Source: Sedimenticola sp.
GTDB taxonomy: Bacteria > Pseudomonadota > Gammaproteobacteria > Chromatiales > Chromatiaceae
Assembly: GCA_030619405.1 (NCBI GenBank)
Contig: JAUXBK010000125.1
Location: forward strand, 1-7,882
DNA length: 7,882 nt
Direction: 5' to 3'
The position numbers were made by a program, and so were the translations under genes. Positions 1 to 5,383 of this stretch are shown here, in pieces. Below the pieces are notes generated by a model. The model was not told the DNA's origin and made no database searches. It worked only from the letters and a program-made list of their open reading frames with translations. How positions within the stretch are numbered: the first letter of the stretch is position 1; each line of letters opens with the position of its first letter.

Positions 1-128
1 ATAGACACTTGATATGAAGTCGATTTGCCCGATGAAGTATTTCTGTTAATAGCAGGCCAGGCGCCGTATACGGACCCGTATGTACGGTGCTGTGGGAGGG
101 GGCTACTTGAGTAGCTCCCTATCCCGAT
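1..128 (+). mobile_element. Group II intron, 3' end (group IIC-like), truncated by the window edge
   Basis: This is the 3' end of a group II intron, a self-splicing ribozyme and retroelement. Seen directly: a complete domain V and domain VI at 61-125, followed by GAT, a typical group II intron 3' terminus (AY end), at 126-128. Bases 1-60 should be the end of domain IV, downstream of the reverse-transcriptase ORF. No continuing reading frame enters from the left edge beyond a few codons, so the RT, if present, ends outside the window. The CGC triad in domain V and the short domain VI suggest class IIC. The intron lies on the strand opposite to the cassette gene next to it. The 3' exon starts TAGGC, the remainder of an integron core site, which fits a IIC intron of the attC-targeting type (inference from the known preference of that group). 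The 5' part and the splicing partner are not visible. Confidence 0.85.
61..125 (+). ncRNA. Group II intron domains V and VI
   Basis: Domain V (61-90): an outer stem of 8 pairs, 61-68 with 83-90, includes one G-U. A two-base bulge (TG, 81-82) sits on the 3' side. The upper stem pairs 69-72 with 77-80 and is capped by the tetraloop GACC (73-76). This is the standard domain V outline, and the catalytic triad is CGC (62-64), as in group IIC introns, rather than AGC. Domain VI (94-125): 97-106 pairs with 111-120 around loop TTGA (107-110), and GGG 94-96 pairs with CCC 123-125. A121 is left bulged at the place expected for the branch-point adenosine. All pairings were made by hand from the sequence. 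Confidence 0.88.
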
Positions 129-133
129 TAGGC
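129..133 (-). other. Remnant of attC core site (R''-type) split by the intron
   Basis: Directly after the intron end the + strand reads TAGGC. This is the last five bases of GTTAGGC, the core found at the attI end of the same cassette (982-988). On the cassette strand it reads GCCTA, the start of an RYYYAAC core (GCCTAAC). I infer that the intron inserted between the two T residues of GTTAGGC in the bottom strand of the attC site. The missing GT and the rest of attC should lie beyond the intron's 5' end, outside the window. Five bases alone are weak evidence. Their agreement with the other cassette end and with a precise intron border is what supports the call. Confidence 0.6.
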
Positions 134-152
134 TTTTTTTGCATTTATCTTG

Positions 153-168
153 GCCGTATTATTACGGC
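153..168. other. Small hairpin in the cassette 3' region
   Basis: GCCGTA (153-158) and TACGGC (163-168) form a perfect 6-bp stem with loop TTAT. No T-run follows on either strand, so it is not a convincing Rho-independent terminator. The + strand T7 tract at 134-140 lies upstream of it. Its role is unknown. Confidence 0.4.
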
Positions 169-182
169 AATTTGCCTGAAAA

Positions 183-203
183 TGTCACCGGTTCTTCGTG
201 ACA
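183..203 (-). terminator. Possible weak terminator hairpin after the phosphatidyltransferase gene
   Basis: TGTCAC (183-188) pairs with GTGACA (198-203) around a 9-base loop, starting 12 bases past the stop codon. On the - strand the stem is followed by a short T-containing stretch (TTTTC) rather than a real T-run. It could weakly terminate or protect the mRNA end. Low certainty. Confidence 0.25.
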
Positions 204-214
204 CTGCTGCGCTT

Positions 215-916
215 TCAAAATACTTTTGGTTTAAATATATAAGATCTTGCCTGCCAAATAAATTCAGCCAATGTTGCCATTGTTAAAAGTAGCGCCATTG
301 CGATATAAATATACACTATATCATCAAAGGAATAAGCCCCCACCAATAAAGCAATGGAAAATACAATAGATATAATTCTTATTGCATTTTTATAGGATTT
401 ATCGTATCCAAAAATATTCCCTATAATAAATAGGAATCCCACGATTGGAATAAATATCCACAAGTCGCTTCTCAAGCCTCCGAGAAGTTGAAACCAATAG
501 ACCCCAACCAACAAGAATCCCATTAAATCTATCCGGCACTTCCCTAGTGAAGTTGAACTCAACGAAACATCTTTAAGCGCTGACATCCTGAAAATAAAAC
601 TTACGAAAAATTCTCTAGCCAGAAGCAGAGATACAAACCAAAGTGGAATGATATTGATTTCTACCATGAACATATACAACGCAAACATGCATAGACTATC
701 GGCCAGATAGTCTAAATAAACACCGTATACAGAATGTAAATTTCTGGTCCTGGCAATATATCCATCAAGTGAGTCCATAAGCACAATCAAAAACCATAGT
801 GCCCCAAAAACCATTTTCGTCCAAAACGAAGCGTTCTGGTACAATGCATAAAGACCTATCATTAGCATAATTGTAAGAATAATACGGTAAGTTGTAATCT
901 TATTCGGTGTGATCAT
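215..916 (-). CDS. CDP-alcohol phosphatidyltransferase family membrane protein (cassette-borne)
   Basis: The protein has 233 residues and several membrane segments. It carries the complete CDP-alcohol phosphatidyltransferase signature D48xxD51G52xxA55R56(x8)G65xxxD69xxxD73, whose four aspartates bind the metal ions and the CDP moiety. The family moves a phosphatidyl (or related) group from a CDP-activated donor to an alcohol such as glycerol-3-phosphate, serine or inositol, in the inner membrane. The N-terminus (PNKITTYRI, residues 4-12) resembles the PNxLTxxR opening of PgsA-type enzymes. This supports the start, as does an in-frame TAA shortly upstream with no other ATG between. No clear Shine-Dalgarno precedes the ATG. 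The acceptor alcohol cannot be read from the sequence, so I give no gene symbol. The gene is AT-rich, unlike the right side of the window, and sits as the only cargo of an integron cassette, which points to horizontal transfer. All signature residues are intact, so it may be active. Confidence 0.88.
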   Translation of the reverse strand: MITPNKITTYRIILTIMLMIGLYALYQNASFWTKMVFGALWFLIVLMDSLDGYIARTRNLHSVYGVYLDYLADSLCMFALYMFMVEINIIPLWFVSLLLAREFFVSFIFRMSALKDVSLSSTSLGKCRIDLMGFLLVGVYWFQLLGGLRSDLWIFIPIVGFLFIIGNIFGYDKSYKNAIRIISIVFSIALLVGAYSFDDIVYIYIAMALLLTMATLAEFIWQARSYIFKPKVF

Positions 917-948
917 TAAAAAACTGGTTACTCGAGGTTTTTGGTAAC

Positions 949-954
949 ATTATA
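949..954 (-). promoter_or_regulatory. Possible -10 box inside the cassette leader
   Basis: On the - strand these bases read TATAAT, a perfect sigma-70 -10 hexamer, 32 bases upstream of the phosphatidyltransferase ATG. No good -35 hexamer lies 16-18 bases further upstream. Most cassettes depend on the integron promoter Pc, so a private promoter would be notable, but in AT-rich DNA this match may be chance. Confidence 0.3.
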
Positions 955-981
955 GAAAGAAACACCAATTGCAGCTTTATA

Positions 982-988
982 GCCTAAC
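982..988 (-). other. attI core recombination site (GTTAGGC), cassette junction
   Basis: The - strand reads GTTAGGC, a full match to the integron core consensus GTTRRRY, with the integrase cut expected between G988 and T987. It sits 135 bases upstream of the intI start codon, on the side where attI and the cassettes always lie. attI1 of class 1 integrons uses the same heptamer. The rest of attI should occupy roughly 989-1060, but its outer limit cannot be fixed by eye. In that interval, partly similar blocks around 999-1009 and 1033-1043 (both ending in CTAA plus flanks) could be accessory integrase-binding repeats (inference). Confidence 0.65.
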
Positions 989-1061
989 TATATATGGACG
1001 TCCTAAACGACGTGATATAATACGTCACAATCGATGTCTAATCCGCAATGACTGATTTATC

Positions 1062-1090
1062 TTGCTGAATTTAAGTCCTATTGTCATACT
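1062..1090 (+). promoter_or_regulatory. Candidate intI promoter
   Basis: TTGCTG (1062-1067) and CATACT (1085-1090) are spaced by 17 bases and lie 33 bases upstream of the intI ATG. Both hexamers are imperfect. I see no LexA-type SOS box, which controls many integron integrases, between 917 and 1123. Low confidence. Confidence 0.25.
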
Positions 1091-1111
1091 ATAAACTTCC
1101 TAAAGGAATAT

Positions 1112-1116
1112 AGGAA
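1112..1116 (+). promoter_or_regulatory. Ribosome-binding site of intI
   Basis: AGGAA ends seven bases before the ATG at 1124. It supports that start codon for the integrase remnant. Confidence 0.6.
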
Positions 1117-1123
1117 ATACGTC

Positions 1124-1707
1124 ATGCACAAGGAAGGCAAGCCCCGTCTGCTGGATCGGGTTCGTTACAGAATCCGGGTAAAACACTATAGTGTTCGAAC
1201 GGAACAGGCTTATGTAGACTGGATACGCCGTTTCATTCTATTTCATGGTAAACGCCATCCCGAGCAGATGGGAGCCGAAGAGATCGAAAACTTTCTCTCT
1301 CATCTGACCGTTGATAGAAATGTTGCGGCATCGACCCAGAATCAGGCACTCAGCGCTATTATTTTCCTCTACCGCGAAGTACTTAATATAGATCTTCCCT
1401 GGCTCGAGAACGTCGCTCGCGCAAAAAAAACCCCCAAAGCCTTCTCGTGGTCCTCCGCAACAAAGAGGTCCAGTCGGTATTCCTGCACATTGAAGGCGCA
1501 CATCTGCTGATGGCCAGCCTCATGTACGGGTCGGGTCTACGCCTTATGGAATGCGTGAGTCTGTGGGTGAAGGATGTTGATTTTTCTCACCTCCAAATCG
1601 TCGTACATAATGGAAAAGGTGGGAAAGACAGGGGCACCTTGCTCCCAGATTCGCTTCAGGATCCCCTCAAGGTCAGGATTGCGTGCGAAGTATGGGGTCG
1701 GGTCTAG
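1124..1707 (+). pseudogene. intI: Integron integrase (IntI-type tyrosine recombinase), frameshifted and truncated
   Basis: From memory of IntI1, the N-terminal part aligns closely: HYSVRTEQAYVDWIRRFI (residues 21-38), FHGKRHP, then STQNQALSA and DLPWLENV, the typical integron-integrase core-binding domain. At 1422-1441, just after an A8C5 run, the frame changes. The homology (VVLRNKEV, then YGSGLRLMECVSL with the catalytic Arg at 1540-1542, and the GKGGKDR motif with the catalytic Lys at 1615-1617) goes on in the next frame to about 1680. A single missing base would restore it. After PDSLQDPLKVRI the similarity ends, and a stop follows at 1705. The IntI-specific extra helix, the HxLR box, the second His and the nucleophilic Tyr are all absent, so the product cannot recombine DNA. 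The start is supported by a good ribosome-binding site. The name is firm; whether the frameshift is real or a sequencing error in the homopolymer is open, but the truncation alone inactivates the gene. Confidence 0.88.
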
Positions 1708-1775
1708 ATTCGATGATTTTTCTATGGGAAGTTGCTGAGCATGGCCCACTCTTGGCATCGTATCTAGACCTGACC
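1696..1775. repeat. 80-bp element with 20-bp imperfect inverted repeats at the intI break
   Basis: The left arm (1696-1715) and the reverse complement of the right arm (1756-1775) agree at 18 of 20 positions. Both contain GGTCTAGAT, and the arms enclose a 40-base spacer. The element starts about 15 bases after intI homology stops. It could be a miniature inverted-repeat element or a palindrome of the kind moved by REP-associated Y1 transposases, whose ends often hold GGTCAGGTCT-like sequence (from memory, unverified). It could also act as a long hairpin in RNA. No target-site duplication was found by eye. Confidence 0.6.
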
Positions 1776-1782
1776 ATGGATT

Positions 1783-1865
1783 CCCTCGGTTTTTTTGTTT
1801 TTCCTTTGCGTCTTTGCGCCTTTGCGCGAGAATGCTTTTTGTTTTTGTTTTTTTCCCTTTTGCTT
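1783..1865 (+). repeat. Interspersed octamer repeat, copy 1 (3 units, + orientation)
   Basis: Three 8-bp units, CCTTTGCG (1803-1810), TCTTTGCG (1811-1818) and CCTTTGCG (1819-1826), are followed by CGAGAA (1827-1832) and T-rich flanks (about 1785-1802 and 1836-1860). The same arrangement recurs three times later in the window. Reading toward the RND gene start 26 bases beyond the flank, it occupies the whole leader of that gene, so any promoter must lie in or next to it. No protein-coding sense is seen. Confidence 0.85.
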
Positions 1866-1890
1866 TAGTTCGAGTGCAGAATAACTTTCG

Positions 1891-4800
1891 ATGAAAAAAG
1901 AGACACACACCATCGGTGGCGGGCTGGCGGGCTGGTCCATCCGCCACCCGGTCGGGGTCGTGATGATCACCCTGGCGGTGATGGTGCTGGGGCTGTTCGC
2001 CCTGCAGCGGCTCAATATCGACCTGCTGCCCCACATCATCTACCCGGACATCCGTGTGCGGGTGCTGGACCCCGGGGTACCGGCCACCATCATGGAGGAC
2101 GAGGTGACCCGGCAGCTGGAGGAGCAGCTGGCCATCACCGAAGACGCCATCCACGTGGAGTCGCAAACCAGCGAGGGGCGCTCCGGAGTCTCCCTCTCGT
2201 TCGAGTACGGCAAGGATATCGACCAGGCACTGCAGGATGCCAGCACCCGCCTCGACCGGGCCAAACGGTTCCTGCCAGACTCCATCGAGCCGCCGATCAT
2301 CTACAAACGGGACCCCTCCCAGCGGCCGGTGGCGGAATATGTGATCAGCTCCGCCCTGCGGGACCCGGTGGAGCTGCGCAGCTGGGTGGACTACAGCCTG
2401 GGCAAGTGGCTGTTGAACCTGCCGGGGATAGCCGCCGCCGAGGTGGGGGGGGGGCTGGTGCGGGAGATCCAGGTGATCGCCGATCAGGAGCGGCTGGCCG
2501 GACTGGGGCTGGACGTGCTAGACCTCTCCGAGGCCCTGAAGAGCGGCAACCGGGACACCCCGGCCGGCCGGCTGGTGATGAAGCGCGGGGAGATCAGTGG
2601 CCGCACCGCCGGTCGCTTCCAGGAAATCGGGGAGATCATCGACCTGCCCCTGCAGGTGGAGACCCGCGAGGGTGACGCACGGGTGCTGCACCTGGGTGAG
2701 GTGGCCCAGGTGATCGACGGCGCCGAAGAGGAGCGGCTGCGGATACGACTGAACGGTCTGCCAGGCATCAAACTGTCGATCCAGAAACAGCCCCAGGCCA
2801 ATACGGTCGCCGTGGTGGACCGGGTCAAAGCCAAACTGGCGGAACTGGAGGCAGACGGACTGGTACCGGACGACATCACTATCCACGAGGTGGACGATCA
2901 GGCCCGCTACATTCGCCGCTCCCTCGACAACGCCATCCGGGCCGCCGGCAGTGGCGCCCTGCTCGCCATGCTGGTGGTCTACCTGTTTCTCGGCAGTCTG
3001 CGGCGCACCCTGGTCATCGGCAGCGCCATCCCCATCGCCATCCTGGTCACCTTCATCCTGATGGCCGCCGGCGGTCTCAGCCTCAACATCATGACCCTGG
3101 GGGGCCTGGCCCTGGGGGTCGGCATGCTGGTGGACAGTACCATCGTGATGCTGGAGAACATCTACCGCCACCAGCGCCAGGGAGAGACAGGGGACGCGGC
3201 CCCCCTGCAAGCCGCAGCAGAGGTCAACAGTGCCATCGTCGCCTCCACCACCACCAATCTGGCAGCGGTGCTGCCGTTTTTGTTCGTCACCGGACTGATC
3301 GGTCTGCTGTTCCGGGAGCTGATCTTCACCGTCTCCGCGGCCATCGCCGCCTCCATGCTGGTGGCCCTGACCCTGGTCCCGGCGCTGGCGGGACACATAC
3401 CGGCCGGGCGTGAGGGGATGCTGCGTCGGGCCACCAACCGTATCCAGGAAAAGCTGCAGAACGGCTATGCACGCCTGCTCGGCTGGCTGCTGCGGGTTCC
3501 CTGGCTGATCCTGGCCCTGTTCATCGCCGGGATGCTCCTCACGGTACCCGAGTTCCTGGAGAAGAAACAGGAGTTTCTGCCGCGGATGGACGAGGGGCGG
3601 ATCTATGTGAGCATCACCGCCGACCGGGGGATAAACGTCGCCGGTATGAATCGCATCAGCGAGCGGATCGAAGCGGTACTGGCCCGGCAGCCGGAGGTGG
3701 AGACCCTGTTCACCACCGTCGGCGGCCATGTATTTGGCCGCTCCCAGCATGAATCCCCCAACCGTTCCAGCATCAAGGTGCGACTGAAGTCGAGCGACCG
3801 GCGGGGCGGGATCAGCAGCCAGGCGTGGATCGGCCGGGTCAAGAAAGAGATCGACAAGGCACAGCTGGCGGGGGTGAAGGTGCGTATTTTCAGCACCGGC
3901 GTCAGAGGCATCCGCTTCAACCGCAGCGACGACGACTTCGCCCTGCGCATCCGGGGACCGGATCTGTCGGTGCTGGAGGAGATCGCCGGTCGGGTAGTGG
4001 AGCAGCTGCACGGCCTGAAGGGAGTGCGCAACCTGCAGCACTCGGCCGAGGAGAAGAATCAGGAGCTCTCGGTCCAGGTCGACCGGGAACGGGCCGCCAG
4101 CTATGGGCTGACAGTGGAGGATGTGGGCAAAGCGGTACGGTTTGCCCTGCAGGGACGGAAGGTAACCGATTTCATCACCGAAGACCGCTCTATCGACATC
4201 CTGCTGCGGTTGAGCCCGAAACAGATGACCAGTCCGGCGGACGTGGAGAACATCATCCTGTTCAGCAATACTATACCGAAGGTGGCGGTACGACTGTCGG
4301 ATATCGCCCGGGTGGAGATACTCCCGGTCCCCTCGGCCATCACCCGGGATCGCCAGCAGCGCTATGTGGAGGTGACCGCCTCGCTTACCGGCGACCGCAC
4401 CCTGGCGGAGATCATCGCCGATGCCGACGGGCGACTGGAGGGAGTGAAACTGCCCCGGGGTTACATCATCTACGAGGCCGGTAACCTGGAGACCCTGCAG
4501 GAGGGGCGCGACCTCAGCCGCCAGCTTCTGGGACTGGCCCTGTTCCTGGTGTTCGTAGTAATGGCCGTGCAGTATGAGTCGCTGCGAAACCCGCTGGTGA
4601 TCATCCTCAGCGTCCCATTTGCCCTCACCGGGGTGGCGATCGGGCTGGATGTCACCGGCCTGCCCCTCTCCATGCCGGTGTGGCTGGGGCTGATCATGCT
4701 GGCGGGCATCGTGGTCAACAACGCCATCGTGCTGGTGGAGTACATCGAGCTGGAGCGGCGGCGTGGTGTGGAGCCGGCAACCGCCATCGTGGAGGCGGCC

Positions 4801-5043
4801 CGGCTGCGGCTGCGCCCGATCCTGATGACCACCCTCACCACCGCCCTCGGCATGCTGCCTCTGGCCATGGCGCTGGGGGAAGGCTCGGAGATGCTCCAGC
4901 CCCTGGCCGTCACCATCGTCTCCGGCCTGCTCTTCTCCACCCTGGTGAGCCTGCTGCTGGTCCCTTCTGTCTATCGGATTCTGAATGGAAGAGGCAAAGC
5001 GCGCGCAGAGGGTGTTCTGAAACCGGAGAAAGTAAAACCTTAA
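1891..5043 (+). CDS. RND-family efflux transporter permease (AcrB/CusA superfamily)
   Basis: This 1050-residue inner-membrane protein, the normal length for the family, is a proton-driven pump that normally exports substrate through a periplasmic adaptor and an outer-membrane channel. The layout is classic: TM1 about 21-38, a large periplasmic loop to about 350, TM2-6 about 354-500, TM7 about 533-553, a second large loop to about 875, and TM8-12 about 880-1028. TM4 reads LVDSTIV with one proton-relay Asp, D415; AcrB has a pair there, and the second position here is Ser416. TM10 reads VNNAIV (N943, N944) where AcrB has its Lys. Both variants are common outside the AcrB subgroup. An in-frame TAA nine bases upstream fixes the ATG as the earliest start, though no clear Shine-Dalgarno is seen. 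No adaptor or TolC-like gene is adjacent, so partners must be encoded elsewhere. Substrate is unknown; the TM4 pattern does not settle drug versus metal export. Confidence 0.93.
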   Translation: MKKETHTIGGGLAGWSIRHPVGVVMITLAVMVLGLFALQRLNIDLLPHIIYPDIRVRVLDPGVPATIMEDEVTRQLEEQLAITEDAIHVESQTSEGRSGVSLSFEYGKDIDQALQDASTRLDRAKRFLPDSIEPPIIYKRDPSQRPVAEYVISSALRDPVELRSWVDYSLGKWLLNLPGIAAAEVGGGLVREIQVIADQERLAGLGLDVLDLSEALKSGNRDTPAGRLVMKRGEISGRTAGRFQEIGEIIDLPLQVETREGDARVLHLGEVAQVIDGAEEERLRIRLNGLPGIKLSIQKQPQANTVAVVDRVKAKLAELEADGLVPDDITIHEVDDQARYIRRSLDNAIRAAGSGALLAMLVVYLFLGSLRRTLVIGSAIPIAILVTFILMAAGGLSLNIMTLGGLALGVGMLVDSTIVMLENIYRHQRQGETGDAAPLQAAAEVNSAIVASTTTNLAAVLPFLFVTGLIGLLFRELIFTVSAAIAASMLVALTLVPALAGHIPAGREGMLRRATNRIQEKLQNGYARLLGWLLRVPWLILALFIAGMLLTVPEFLEKKQEFLPRMDEGRIYVSITADRGINVAGMNRISERIEAVLARQPEVETLFTTVGGHVFGRSQHESPNRSSIKVRLKSSDRRGGISSQAWIGRVKKEIDKAQLAGVKVRIFSTGVRGIRFNRSDDDFALRIRGPDLSVLEEIAGRVVEQLHGLKGVRNLQHSAEEKNQELSVQVDRERAASYGLTVEDVGKAVRFALQGRKVTDFITEDRSIDILLRLSPKQMTSPADVENIILFSNTIPKVAVRLSDIARVEILPVPSAITRDRQQRYVEVTASLTGDRTLAEIIADADGRLEGVKLPRGYIIYEAGNLETLQEGRDLSRQLLGLALFLVFVVMAVQYESLRNPLVIILSVPFALTGVAIGLDVTGLPLSMPVWLGLIMLAGIVVNNAIVLVEYIELERRRGVEPATAIVEAARLRLRPILMTTLTTALGMLPLAMALGEGSEMLQPLAVTIVSGLLFSTLVSLLLVPSVYRILNGRGKARAEGVLKPEKVKP

Positions 5044-5065
5044 AGATCAAAAGCCTGAAAAACAT

Positions 5066-5095
5066 TTCTCGCGCAAAGACGCAAAGACGCAAAGG
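5066..5095 (-). repeat. Interspersed octamer repeat, copy 2 (3 units, - orientation)
   Basis: On the - strand there are three units: CCTTTGCG, TCTTTGCG, TCTTTGCG (5095-5072), then CGAGAA (5071-5066), with ATGTTTTT following and a TTTTGTTTTT-like flank before. It begins 23 bases after the RND stop codon and points back toward that gene, so it is the mirror image of copy 1. Confidence 0.88.
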
Positions 5096-5281
5096 AAAAA
5101 CAAAACAAAAACCTTCTGCTGTCTATTTCTGTGCCTCAAGGCGAGGTCATGCCAGCGAATGACTGAAGAGCCATGAACAGGCCCGGGTTTGAAAAGGAGT
5201 TGGCTGGTACTCTGCAGTTTATTCGGAGGCACATCTCCAAATTCAGGGTATCCTGTCGATGAAGCAATTGTTTTCAGGTTT

Positions 5282-5335
5282 TCTTTGCGTCTTTGCGTCT
5301 TTGCGTCTTTGCGTCTTTGCGTCTTTGCGCGAGAA
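5282..5335 (+). repeat. Interspersed octamer repeat, copy 3 (6 perfect units, + orientation)
   Basis: Six perfect TCTTTGCG units run head to tail (5282-5329), followed by CGAGAA (5330-5335) and ATGTTTTTTG. The other copies have three units and include CCTTTGCG variants. Perfect identity and the doubled number suggest recent expansion of the tandem part. It points toward the 3' end of the ParA gene. Confidence 0.92.
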
Positions 5336-5365
5336 ATGTTTTTTGTTTTAAGGATTATTTCACCT

Positions 5366-5383
5366 CTTCGCGAGAAATCGTTT
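5366..5383 (+). repeat. Detached 3' end of the octamer repeat
   Basis: TCGCGAGAAATCGTTTT starts at 5368, right at the end of the ParA gene. It matches the tail seen in copies 2 and 3 (GCGCGAGAAATGTTTTT) but has no octamer units in front. It looks like a truncated further copy, about 36 bases after the tail of copy 3. Confidence 0.5.

Larger units (their letters stand above)
129..987 (-). mobile_element. Integron gene cassette (first position, next to attI), interrupted in its attC
   Basis: The unit starts with TTAGGC on the - strand at 987, following the G^TTRRRY cut rule of integron integrases. It carries one gene that fills most of its length and ends at the intron-split core near 129. It is markedly AT-rich, while the chromosome to the right is GC-rich. 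The gene reads away from intI, as cassette genes do. About 70 bases lead from the cassette start to the ATG, and about 82 bases separate the stop codon from the core remnant. The folded part of the attC site is not visible because it lies beyond the intron. Confidence 0.65.
5044..5383. other. Gene-free interval between the convergent RND and ParA genes
   Basis: This 340-base stretch separates two genes that point at each other. It holds octamer repeat copy 2 (5066-5095), copy 3 (5282-5329) and a detached repeat end (5366-5383). The 186 bases between copies 2 and 3 show no convincing gene, tRNA or strong terminator. The short open frames here owe their length to the octamer repeat, which reads through in several frames as basic KTQRRK-like or LCVFA-like peptides. 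Confidence 0.7.

Noticed and set aside
134..168. T-run plus hairpin as a Rho-independent terminator
   Set aside because: The T-run (134-140) comes before the hairpin on the + strand, and on the - strand the stem is followed by purines, so the order is wrong for both strands.
80..286. Open frame of 68 codons starting inside the intron
   Set aside because: It begins within domain V of the ribozyme and runs antisense through the end of the phosphatidyltransferase gene. It has no motif or ribosome-binding site.
989..1060. LexA-type SOS box controlling intI
   Set aside because: No CTG-N10-CAG-like palindrome with an AT-rich centre was found upstream of intI.
1537..2166. Antisense open frames over the intI remnant, octamer copy 1 and the RND start
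   Set aside because: They join unrelated segments (integrase antisense, repeat, RND antisense) and encode nothing recognisable.
2518..4041. Long antisense open frame (507 codons) across the RND gene
   Set aside because: It is a by-product of GC-rich codon use in the opposite strand. Its product is low in complexity (rich in Gln, Gly, Asp and His), shows no known motif, and overlaps a clear transporter gene.
5282..5329. Tandem repeat as a CRISPR array
   Set aside because: The units are 8 bp with no spacers, and no cas genes are present.
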